From: an uncultured Pelagibacteraceae bacterium
GTDB lineage: Bacteria; Pseudomonadota; Alphaproteobacteria; Pelagibacterales; Pelagibacteraceae
Assembly (NCBI GenBank): GCA_902611815.1
Contig: CACMAZ010000001.1
Location: forward strand, 35,430-99,429
Direction of reading: 5' to 3'
Length of the DNA stretch: 64,000 nucleotides
This document shows, one piece after another, positions 37,899-46,611 of the stretch; positions within the stretch are counted from its first letter, which is position 1; each line of letters begins with the position of its first letter. The translations under genes were made by a program, and so were the position numbers. The notes under the pieces were generated by a model. That model had not been told where the DNA came from. It was given only the letters and a program-made list of their open reading frames with translations, and searched no databases.

Positions 37899-38809
37899 AA
37901 CTTCTGATGAATACTAACTTTCTAGATGAATTAACTGTAGTTATTTTAACCTATAAAACTAACGAGGAAATATTGAATAATTGTCTAAACTCTATAGATA
38001 AAAGAATTAAAATAAAAATAATAGAAAATTCAAAAAAATTTGAAAATGAAGAAAAGTTTTTAAAAAAATTCTCTAATCTTTCAATTGATTGTACAGGTAA
38101 AAATTTAGGATTTGGCAAGGGTAACAATTTTGGATTTAGACAAATAAATACAAAATATGCACTTGCATTAAGCCCAGATACAATTTTAGATAAAGATTTT
38201 TTCGAAAATATTAGAATCTATCTTAATGAAAAATTTGAATTTTCAATTTTAGGTGTCAATTTCTACGATGAAGATGTCAAAAAAAATGGTCATAGATCTT
38301 ATGGATACTTTTCGAAAAATAATTTAACAAAAGAATATAATGAAACTTTAATAGAGGCTGATTGGATAATTGGTTGTGCTATCATTATCGATTTAGATAA
38401 ATTTGTTGATAAAATTGTATTTGATGAAAATATATTCATATATTTTGAGGATTTTGATCTTTGTAAAACTATAACTAAAAAGGGAAAAAAAGTGTTTGCT
38501 AGCAAAATTCTTTTTATAAAACATATTGGAAACAGCAGTTCAATTGCGATTATACCAGAGCTCAAAAGTGCATCAAATAGGTTCCGCAGCTGGCACTGGA
38601 GATGGTCTGAATTTTACTTTTATAAAAAAAATTATAATTATTTTTATGCTCTCAGAAAATGTTTTTTGAAAATATTTAAATTTATAATTTTAATGATTTA
38701 TTTTAAGATCAGATTTAATAAGGAGGAATTTGATAAAAATAAGTATAGTTTTTTGGGTTTATATAATTCAATTATTGGAAGAAAATCCTTCTATAGAATT
38801 GAAAATTAG
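37895..38809 (+). CDS. Family 2 glycosyltransferase, tandem paralogue
   Basis: VVILTYKT; KNLGFGKGNNFGF; SPDTIL; shares RSWHWRWSEFYF with preceding gene; start may be ATG 37907. Confidence 0.8.
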   Translation: MKLLMNTNFLDELTVVILTYKTNEEILNNCLNSIDKRIKIKIIENSKKFENEEKFLKKFSNLSIDCTGKNLGFGKGNNFGFRQINTKYALALSPDTILDKDFFENIRIYLNEKFEFSILGVNFYDEDVKKNGHRSYGYFSKNNLTKEYNETLIEADWIIGCAIIIDLDKFVDKIVFDENIFIYFEDFDLCKTITKKGKKVFASKILFIKHIGNSSSIAIIPELKSASNRFRSWHWRWSEFYFYKKNYNYFYALRKCFLKIFKFIILMIYFKIRFNKEEFDKNKYSFLGLYNSIIGRKSFYRIEN

Positions 38810-39333
38810 TGGCCAGGAAAATTAATTAAATTTTCGACCTCGTAACCAAGTTTTATTAGTTTGTCACATCCTTTTAAATCAAATAGATTTATTACAAAAA
38901 TAAAACCCGCAACTGATCCATTAGATAAATTTATTAATTTAGCAGCTGCCTCAGCTGTACCGCCAGTTGCAATCAAATCATCAATAATTAGTACTTTTTC
39001 ACCTTGATTAATAGAATCTTTGTGTACTTCTATAGTAGCCTTGCCGTATTCTAATTCAAAGTCAACAGAATAAGTATCTGCAGGTAATTTATTTTTTTTT
39101 CTTAACATAATAAAAGGTTTTTTAAGAGCAAAAGACACAGCTGAAGCAAATACAAAACCTCTAGATTCAATCGCTGCAATTTTATTAAAATTAAATTTTT
39201 TTGATTTTTCAATTATTTGATTAATTGTCTCTTCAAATGCTTTTTCATCTTTAATTAAAGTTGTAATGTCTCTGAATAAAATACCTTTTTTTGGATAGTC
39301 AGGTATAGATCTTATAAACTTTTTTAAATCCAT
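38806..39333 (-). CDS. apt: Adenine phosphoribosyltransferase
   Basis: IPDYPKKGILFRDITTLI; AIESRGFVFASAVS; VLIIDDLIATGGTAEAAAKL PRPP motif. Confidence 0.94.
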   Translation of the reverse strand: MDLKKFIRSIPDYPKKGILFRDITTLIKDEKAFEETINQIIEKSKKFNFNKIAAIESRGFVFASAVSFALKKPFIMLRKKNKLPADTYSVDFELEYGKATIEVHKDSINQGEKVLIIDDLIATGGTAEAAAKLINLSNGSVAGFIFVINLFDLKGCDKLIKLGYEVENLINFPGH

Positions 39334-39374
39334 TTAAATTTGCGTTATATTATTAAATAAACTATCTTTTAAAT

Positions 39375-40247
39375 ATGGCAAACAATAAATTGGCAATTAT
39401 CGGTGGCAGTGGGTTGTATGATGTTGAAGAATTTAAAGATAGAGAGTTATTAGACTTAAGAACACCCTGGGGAATTCCCTCAGACCAAATTTTAAAAACT
39501 CATTTTAAAGGAAAAGAGGTTTATTTCTTACCAAGACATGGTAGAGGGCATTTCATAAATCCATCTAAAATTAATTTTAGAGCAAACATAGATGCCTTGA
39601 AACAATTAGGTGTTACGGATATAATTTCTGTATCAGCAGTTGGATCATTAAAAGAAGAACTACCACCAGGTAAATTTGTAATTGTCGACCAATTTATTGA
39701 TCGAACTTTTGCAAGAAATAAAACATTTTTTGACGATGAAATAGTAGCACACGTATCGATGGCTCATCCAACCTCGAATGGATTAATGAATGCATGTGAA
39801 GAAGCCATTAAAAAAGAAAAAATTGAATATCAAAGAGGTGGAACATACGTGGTTATGGAAGGACCTCAATTTTCAACATTAGCTGAGTCTAATTTATACA
39901 GGTCTTGGAAAGCAGATGTTATTGGAATGACCAATATGCCAGAAGCTAAATTAGCTAGAGAAGCTGAAATAAGATACGCATCAGTTTCAATGGTAACTGA
40001 CTATGATTGTTGGCACCCTGATCATGAAAATGTTGATGTTCAGCAAGTAATAAAAGTTCTTTTAGGTAATGCTGCTAAAGCAAAAAATATGATAAAGAAT
40101 ATCATCGATATTTTTGAAAGTCATATTGACCCTAAAGATCCTACAAATAATTGCTTAGATGTAGCAATAATTACTGCACCTGAAAAAAGAACGCAAAAAA
40201 CGAAAGATAAATTAAAAACCGTTGCAGGTAGAGTTTTAAATAAATGA
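39375..40247 (+). CDS. mtnP: S-methyl-5'-thioadenosine phosphorylase
   Basis: AIIGGSGLYD; FLPRHGRGH; VVMEGPQFSTLAES; GMTNMPEAKLAREAEI. Confidence 0.94.
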   Translation: MANNKLAIIGGSGLYDVEEFKDRELLDLRTPWGIPSDQILKTHFKGKEVYFLPRHGRGHFINPSKINFRANIDALKQLGVTDIISVSAVGSLKEELPPGKFVIVDQFIDRTFARNKTFFDDEIVAHVSMAHPTSNGLMNACEEAIKKEKIEYQRGGTYVVMEGPQFSTLAESNLYRSWKADVIGMTNMPEAKLAREAEIRYASVSMVTDYDCWHPDHENVDVQQVIKVLLGNAAKAKNMIKNIIDIFESHIDPKDPTNNCLDVAIITAPEKRTQKTKDKLKTVAGRVLNK

Positions 40248-41314
40248 AAATAGATGGAAAAGAATATCGTACTATTTGGTTTGAAAATAATATTGTTAAA
40301 ATAATTGATCAAACAAAACTTCCACATCAATTTATTATTAAAGATTTAAAAACAGTTAAAGATACAATTAATGCAATAAAAACAATGGAAGTAAGAGGTG
40401 CACCTTTAATAGGAGCTACCGCAGCATATGGATTAGTTTTAGCTATTTTAGAAAATGATGATCAATCTTTTTTAAAAAAATCAGCTAGCGAATTAATTAA
40501 ATCTAGACCAACTGCTATTAATTTAAAATGGGCAGTAGATAGAATGATGAGAAAATTATCAGGTGTTAATAGTGATAAAATTTTAGAGATAGCTACCAAT
40601 CAAGCAAAAGAAATTTGTGAAGAGGATATTAAGTTTTGTGAGAATATAGGTTTAAATGGTCTTAAAATAATCGAGGATATTTATAACAAAAAAAAAGATA
40701 CGGTGAATATTTTAACTCATTGCAATGCAGGATGGCTTGCAACTATTAATTGGGGAACCGCAACTTCTCCAATATATCATGCACATAAAAAAGGTATACC
40801 AGTTCATGTTTGGGCAGATGAAACTAGACCAAGAAATCAAGGCGCAAATCTCACTTCTTACGAATTAAACGAGGAAGGAATTAATAATACAATCATTGCA
40901 GACAATACTGGTGGTATTTTAATGCAAAGAGGGGAAGTTGACATGTGTATTGTTGGGACTGATAGAACTCTAGCAAATGGCGACGTTTGTAATAAAGTTG
41001 GCACCTATCTTAAAGCACTCGCCGCCCATGATAATAAAGTTCCTTTTTACGTAGCTCTTCCAAGTTCGACAATTGATTGGAATATAAAAGATCACAAAGA
41101 AATACCTATTGAGGAGAGAAATTCTGATGAACTATCTCACATAGAAGGTTTTGACAGTGAGGGAAATTTAAAAAAAATACAAATTTATCCAAAGAAAAGT
41201 AAAGTAATGAATTTAGCATTTGATGTTACACCTGCAAAATATGTGACTGGTTTAATTACTGAAGAAGGTATTTGTGAAGCATCCACAGAGGGATTAAAAA
41301 AATTATTTAAATGA
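40244..41314 (+). CDS. mtnA: S-methyl-5-thioribose-1-phosphate isomerase
   Basis: VRGAPLIGATAAYG; THCNAGWLAT; WADETRPRNQGANLTSYEL; IVGTDRTLANGDVCNKVGTY. Confidence 0.94.
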   Translation: MKIDGKEYRTIWFENNIVKIIDQTKLPHQFIIKDLKTVKDTINAIKTMEVRGAPLIGATAAYGLVLAILENDDQSFLKKSASELIKSRPTAINLKWAVDRMMRKLSGVNSDKILEIATNQAKEICEEDIKFCENIGLNGLKIIEDIYNKKKDTVNILTHCNAGWLATINWGTATSPIYHAHKKGIPVHVWADETRPRNQGANLTSYELNEEGINNTIIADNTGGILMQRGEVDMCIVGTDRTLANGDVCNKVGTYLKALAAHDNKVPFYVALPSSTIDWNIKDHKEIPIEERNSDELSHIEGFDSEGNLKKIQIYPKKSKVMNLAFDVTPAKYVTGLITEEGICEASTEGLKKLFK

Positions 41315-41958
41315 AAAATTTAGAAAAAAGAAAAGAAGTAATTAAATATTCAATTAAACTTAATACCACAAACTTATCTCCTTTAAGATCTGGAAATATC
41401 TCAGTTAGAAGTTTTGAAAATAGTGTTGAGGGTTTTCTAATAACTCCTTCAGGAAAAAAATACGATACACTCAAAGAGGAGGATATAGTTTTTGTATCCA
41501 GTGATGGAAATCACGATATAAACTTAAAACCATCATCTGAATGGAGATTTCATAAAGATATTTATTTGAAAAAAACAGATGCAAAAGCGATAGTTCATGC
41601 TCATTCTCCACACGCAACGGCTGTATCAGCCCATGGTAAAGATATCCCAGCTTTTCATTATATGATAGCTTTAGCAGGCGGCGACAGTATCAAATGTGCC
41701 AAGTACGCAACTTTTGGTACACAAGAACTGTCTGATAATATTATTGATGCATTAGAAAATAGAAAAGCTTGTTTAATGTCAAATCATGGACAAGTTGCAT
41801 TTGGAGAAAATTTAGAAAGTGCATTTGAATTAGCCGAGGAACTAGAAAATATTTGTCATCAATACATAAATACAATAAAGTTAGGAGATCCTAAGATTCT
41901 TTCATCAAGTGAGATGGATGTAATATTAGAAAAAGTAAAAAATTATAAAAAAGGATAA
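41311..41958 (+). CDS. Class II aldolase, FucA-like (candidate Ald2 acting on 5-methylthioribulose-1-phosphate)
   Basis: SGNISVR; GFLITPSGKKY; SSEWRFHKDIY; VHAHSPHATAVS; IPAFHYMIALAGGDSIKCAKYATFGTQELS; ATGA overlap with mtnA. Confidence 0.82.
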   Translation: MKNLEKRKEVIKYSIKLNTTNLSPLRSGNISVRSFENSVEGFLITPSGKKYDTLKEEDIVFVSSDGNHDINLKPSSEWRFHKDIYLKKTDAKAIVHAHSPHATAVSAHGKDIPAFHYMIALAGGDSIKCAKYATFGTQELSDNIIDALENRKACLMSNHGQVAFGENLESAFELAEELENICHQYINTIKLGDPKILSSSEMDVILEKVKNYKKG

Positions 41959-41963
41959 TTTTT

Positions 41964-43004
41964 ATGACGAAAGTAGGGGAACACGTCACTTTTGATATTA
42001 TTGGAACTCAAAAAGAGTATGATCCAAAATTTTACGAAAAATTAGTTTATAAAATTGCTAAAAAAGCAAAAGTCGTAGTCCTAGAAATTTCAAAATATAA
42101 ATTTGAACCTCAAGGTTTTACTTTAGTAGCATTATTAGCAGAATCTCATATTAGTTTTCATACATTTCCTGAAAAAGGGATTATAAGTTTTGATTTTTTT
42201 ACTTGTGGCAAGGTATCCCCATCTGTTGCTTTAGAGGTGTTAAAGAAAGAGATTAAACATATAAGGATAGTAAAGAAAGAGTTTAATAGAGATACAGTAG
42301 ATTATTATGATGATATTTATAGTTCACAAGGCCTTAAAAAATATTATATGGTTAAAAATATTCTTGAGGACTTCACATCAAAAGTAGGACAACACATTCA
42401 AATTTTAGATCTAGAGCAATTTGGCAAAGCTTTGTTTATAGATAATGAATTACAAGTAGCAGAGAAAGATGAACACCTTTATAGCTCTACTTTTGTAAAT
42501 TCTGGATTAAAACTAAATTCAGAAAAAAATAATTCAGCTATAATTGGAGGTGGAGATGGAGGAGTAGCACGAGAATGTATTAATCAAGGTTTCAATTATA
42601 TAGATTGGTTTGAGCTTGATCCCCAGGTAGTCGATGTATGTGAAAAACATCTTAGTAAGGTTGGACAAAAAGCGACAAAAAAGAACTCTGTTAAGTGTGT
42701 ATGGGGAGATGCTTTTGAAAGTATAAAAAAAGTTGAGGACAACAAATATGATAAAATTTTTGTGGACTTAAACGATGATCAATATTGTATCGACCTTGCT
42801 GCAAAAAATATTAAGTCTTTAAAAAGAATTTTAAAACCTAATGGCACTATCACTGCTCAAGTTGGCAGCCAGGACAAAAAACCAAAACAAGTTGAAAAAT
42901 GGCTAAATTTATTTAGAAAAAGTTTTGGTAATTCTTCTCTAGATAGAATTTATATACCAAGTTTCGATTGTTCTTGGAATTTTGCATCATCATTAAATAA
43001 ATAA
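41964..43004 (+). CDS. Fused S-adenosylmethionine decarboxylase (SpeD) - spermidine synthase (SpeE)
   Basis: N-term LAESHISFHTFPEKGIISFDFFTCG (SpeD cleavage/pyruvoyl Ser region); C-term AIIGGGDGGVARE, IFVDLNDDQYCID (SpeE). Confidence 0.9.
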   Translation: MTKVGEHVTFDIIGTQKEYDPKFYEKLVYKIAKKAKVVVLEISKYKFEPQGFTLVALLAESHISFHTFPEKGIISFDFFTCGKVSPSVALEVLKKEIKHIRIVKKEFNRDTVDYYDDIYSSQGLKKYYMVKNILEDFTSKVGQHIQILDLEQFGKALFIDNELQVAEKDEHLYSSTFVNSGLKLNSEKNNSAIIGGGDGGVARECINQGFNYIDWFELDPQVVDVCEKHLSKVGQKATKKNSVKCVWGDAFESIKKVEDNKYDKIFVDLNDDQYCIDLAAKNIKSLKRILKPNGTITAQVGSQDKKPKQVEKWLNLFRKSFGNSSLDRIYIPSFDCSWNFASSLNK

Positions 43005-43060
43005 TCTCTTTTTTAATCAAAAAATTTGTGAAATAATTGATTTTTATATTTGGAGGAAAT

Positions 43061-43888
43061 ATGAATGTGATCAAGAAATTCAGTTTAGGATTATTGATAA
43101 CTTTATTTTTATCATTATCCGCTAATGCTGATAAAATAAGAATTGGTACTGAGGGTGCTTATCCACCATGGAATTCAAAAGATGCTTCAGGTAAATTAAT
43201 TGGATTTGAAGTTGAGTTAGCGTGGACACTTTGTAGATACATTGGACAACAGTGTGAAATTGTTGAGCAAGATTGGGACGGCATGATACCTGCATTAATA
43301 ATGAGAAAATTTGATGCAATAATGGCTGGAATGTCAATTACCGATGAAAGAAAAAAAGCTATTAACTTTTCACAGGGTTACGCAGACGAAGTAGCTTCAT
43401 TAGCAGTAATGAAAGGTTCAAATCTAGAGGGCATGCAAACTTCTGAAGGAATTAATCTTACTAAAAAGTCTGGTGCTGTAAAAAAAGATTTAAAAACTAT
43501 AACCCAAGCTTTAGCTGGTAAAACCGTATGTGTACAAACAGCTACTATTCACCAAAACTTTTTAGAGTCTGGTGATGTGGGTAAAGTAAATGTCAGAACT
43601 TATAAGACACAAGATGAAGTTAATTTAGATTTAGCATCTGGAAGATGTGATGTAGCTCTTGCTGCTGCTGTAGCTTTTACTGATTATGCAGAGAAATCTA
43701 AAAAACCAGTCGTGCTTGTTGGGCCTACATTTTCAGGAGGTGCTTTTGGAAATGGTGTAGGTGTTGGTATAAGAAAAGACGACGCTGAACTATTAAAAGC
43801 TTTTAACAGCGCAATTAATAAAGCTAGAAAGAACGGAGACATTAGCCGAATTGCAACTAAATGGTTTGGCTTCGACGCTTCAATGTAA
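43061..43888 (+). CDS. Amino-acid ABC transporter substrate-binding protein (Lys/Arg/octopine family)
   Basis: Start reassigned to ATG 43061 behind GGAGG; signal peptide; RIGTEGAYPPWNSKDASGKLIGFEVELA. Confidence 0.88.
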   Translation: MNVIKKFSLGLLITLFLSLSANADKIRIGTEGAYPPWNSKDASGKLIGFEVELAWTLCRYIGQQCEIVEQDWDGMIPALIMRKFDAIMAGMSITDERKKAINFSQGYADEVASLAVMKGSNLEGMQTSEGINLTKKSGAVKKDLKTITQALAGKTVCVQTATIHQNFLESGDVGKVNVRTYKTQDEVNLDLASGRCDVALAAAVAFTDYAEKSKKPVVLVGPTFSGGAFGNGVGVGIRKDDAELLKAFNSAINKARKNGDISRIATKWFGFDASM

Positions 43889-43901
43889 ATATTTAATGAT
43901 T

Positions 43902-43924
43902 GGCGACTATATATTATAGTCGCC
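43902..43924 (+). terminator. Hairpin between SBP and first permease gene (attenuator/stabiliser candidate)
   Basis: GGCGACTATA-TAT-TATAGTCGCC perfect stem followed only by TTT. Confidence 0.6.
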
Positions 43925-43931
43925 TTTCAAT

Positions 43932-44624
43932 ATGGATCTTTTAGCATTCGGAAATACAGGTTGGGGAGATGAACTATTCTTCGCAACACTAATGACAGTC
44001 GCTGTTTCAATATCAGCCATGGTCATAGGATTTTGTTTTGCTTTAATTTTTACTCCACTCAAACTATCCAAAAATAAATTTTTAAATTTTATTGGAAATT
44101 CTTACACAACAATAATTAGAGGTGTACCAGAATTATTAGTTATCTATTTATTATTCTTTGGTGGTAGTGGCGCAGTTATGTATGTTGCATCAATTTTTGG
44201 ATATAACAAATATATTGAAATAAATGCATTTATAACAGGTTCATTTGCAATTGGAATTATTTCAGGCGCATATTCAACAGAGGTTTTTAGAGGTGCCATA
44301 CTATCAATTGACAAAGGTCAATTTGAAGCTTCTAAAGTTTTAGGTTTAAAAAAACATGTTCACTTTTTTAAAGTGATAATGCCCCAAATGTTAAGACTTG
44401 CAATTCCCAATTTAAGCAATGTTTGGCAAATTACATTAAAAGATACTTCATTAATATCGGTAACTGGTTTGGTTGAAATAATGAGGCAATCTTATATTGC
44501 AGCTGGATCCACAAGAGACCCGCTATTCTTTTACTCCTTTGCAGCAGTTTTATATTTACTACTAACTTTTCTAAGTATGAAATTAATAAATAAATTAGAA
44601 ACAAAATATAGGAGAGGCTATTAA
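43932..44624 (+). CDS. Polar amino-acid ABC transporter permease
   Basis: GVPELLVIYLLFFGG; EVFRGAILSIDKGQFEASKVLGLKK EAA loop. Confidence 0.88.
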   Translation: MDLLAFGNTGWGDELFFATLMTVAVSISAMVIGFCFALIFTPLKLSKNKFLNFIGNSYTTIIRGVPELLVIYLLFFGGSGAVMYVASIFGYNKYIEINAFITGSFAIGIISGAYSTEVFRGAILSIDKGQFEASKVLGLKKHVHFFKVIMPQMLRLAIPNLSNVWQITLKDTSLISVTGLVEIMRQSYIAAGSTRDPLFFYSFAAVLYLLLTFLSMKLINKLETKYRRGY

Positions 44625-45298
44625 TGGATTTGGATTTGATGATAAGTAGTTTTCCAAAGCTTTTAAATGCAACTTTAGTAACTTTAAAATTGTTATCTTT
44701 ATCACTTATATTTGGACTTATACTTGGACTTTTTTTTGCAATCCTAAGATTAAATAAAAACATATTTTTAAATAAATTTTCTTACTTTTATTCATATGTA
44801 TTTAGAGGCACCCCTCTATTAGTTCAAATATTTATTATATACTTTGGATTAGGACAGATAGAATTTTTGAGATCTTCTTTTTTATGGATTATTTTAAAAG
44901 AACCTTATTGGTGTGCAATAATTGCTTTTTCTCTTAATACAGGCGCTTATACTTCCGAAATTTTAAGGTCAGCATTTGAAACTATAGATAAAGGTTTCCT
45001 AGAAGCCGGTGATAGTCTTGGTGTTTCTAAAAAAATTATATTTTATAAAATTCAAATACCTATTGCCATAAGACAATCATTACCTGCTTATGGGAATGAG
45101 ATTATATTAATGCTTAAAGGCACCTCACTAGCAAGCACCGTCACTTTGATGGACCTTACTGGAGTTGCAAAATACATAATATCAACAACCTTTAAACCTA
45201 TTGAAGTTTTTATTGTTGCTGGTGGAATATATTTATTTATGACTTTTATTATTCATAACGTTATTAAATTTCTTGAGAAAAAATATAGTTATAAGTGA
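44624..45298 (+). CDS. Polar amino-acid ABC transporter permease
   Basis: FRGTPLLVQIFIIYFG; SEILRSAFETIDKGFLEAGDSLGVSKK. Confidence 0.9.
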   Translation: MDLDLMISSFPKLLNATLVTLKLLSLSLIFGLILGLFFAILRLNKNIFLNKFSYFYSYVFRGTPLLVQIFIIYFGLGQIEFLRSSFLWIILKEPYWCAIIAFSLNTGAYTSEILRSAFETIDKGFLEAGDSLGVSKKIIFYKIQIPIAIRQSLPAYGNEIILMLKGTSLASTVTLMDLTGVAKYIISTTFKPIEVFIVAGGIYLFMTFIIHNVIKFLEKKYSYK

Positions 45299-45302
45299 TT
45301 AA

Positions 45303-46127
45303 TTAACTTCTTTTAATATATCTGAAGATATACTTGTAAATAAACTTTAATAATATTGGTGGCATCAAAGCTTCAAAAAAATTTTTAAAAACAACAACTA
45401 AATCACCAAAATTCGATGATCTTTTTTTAAAATAAGTTCCTTTTCCAAAATCTGTTTTTACATCAGATCTGCCATGGCTATAATAATATAAAGCTAGTGA
45501 TTGTCTTACGATATTTTCAGGGCAATTTAGAGGATCTGGATGTCCATGATAAGAGGTATCATCAGTAGAAAATATTACAGCACGATTAAAAAGTGGGGCA
45601 ATTTTTTTTACACATTTTTTCATTTGTTTATCCCATAGTTCTAATTCACCACCGTATTCGTTACTCCAATTTTTGTTTAAATATAAAAGTAAATTTAATC
45701 TTCTGTCTAAATTAAAGTCTGGATGAAAATTTGTATCAGAGTGAATTTTTAGAAATCCACCTCTCTTAATTCTATGTATACCGCCACCCCATAAATAGGG
45801 ATCAGATAAAAGTTTTTCTTTAATCCCAGTTAATGATTGCAAACTACTTAAAAATGTCTGAGAATTGAAATACCTAATTATGTCAATCACTTCATCTGGC
45901 ATTTCTAATTCATTATCTGATTTTAATTTCCTTTTTTGATTTGGATCAAAACGTTTATTATTTTCAAATATTTCAATTTGGTCTATTTTCTTGATTACAC
46001 TATCTAATTTTGTTTCATCTAGAAAATTATCGATAACAATATGTGGGTATGGTTCATTAGATCTATATACTTTTGATAGATTGAGGAATTCATCATTTGA
46101 AAATTTTTTATTTAGATATTGATTCAT
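45303..46127 (-). CDS. 2OG-Fe(II) oxygenase (prolyl-4-hydroxylase-like)
   Basis: LKIHSDTNFHPD (HxD) ... YHGHPDPLNCPENIVRQSLALYYYS (distal His/Arg). Confidence 0.8.
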   Translation of the reverse strand: MNQYLNKKFSNDEFLNLSKVYRSNEPYPHIVIDNFLDETKLDSVIKKIDQIEIFENNKRFDPNQKRKLKSDNELEMPDEVIDIIRYFNSQTFLSSLQSLTGIKEKLLSDPYLWGGGIHRIKRGGFLKIHSDTNFHPDFNLDRRLNLLLYLNKNWSNEYGGELELWDKQMKKCVKKIAPLFNRAVIFSTDDTSYHGHPDPLNCPENIVRQSLALYYYSHGRSDVKTDFGKGTYFKKRSSNFGDLVVVFKNFFEALMPPILLKFIYKYIFRYIKRS

Positions 46128-46189
46128 AATAGCAATTATTAGTTATACTACTTAAATAATTGTTAATTGTCATTAATTTCAAAATTAAA

Positions 46190-46579
46190 CTAATAGTTAG
46201 TATATTCTTTAATCTCCTTTATTTTAGAACCAGTTTGATTGTTTATTTCAAGTTTTATTGAAGCTCTTTTGTCGTTTAAAAAATGAATATCCCTAGACAA
46301 TTTTATAAATTTTTCACCAAAATCAGAATTCTTTTCACATAATCTCTTATCATCTTCAATTACCCATAGTTTAGAATTTATATCTTTCAAAGCGTTAAAC
46401 AAACTACTCAACTTTTCATTGAGTTTTACTTTATTTACCATTTGTTCTTTTAATAAATTATACTCATCTATTATATATTTGAGTTTTTCCTTATCTTTAA
46501 TTTTATCTTTTTTTATTTCTAAAATAGAAATTTTATCGAAAAGTTCACCAACAGATACTTCAACTAGAATTTTATTCAT
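46190..46579 (-). CDS. DUF6165-like hypothetical protein
   Basis: VEVSVGELFDKISILEIKKDKIKD N-terminus. Confidence 0.6.
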   Translation of the reverse strand: MNKILVEVSVGELFDKISILEIKKDKIKDKEKLKYIIDEYNLLKEQMVNKVKLNEKLSSLFNALKDINSKLWVIEDDKRLCEKNSDFGEKFIKLSRDIHFLNDKRASIKLEINNQTGSKIKEIKEYTNY

Positions 46580-46611
46580 AAAATTTTTTAATATGATAAA
46601 TTGTTGAAAAT

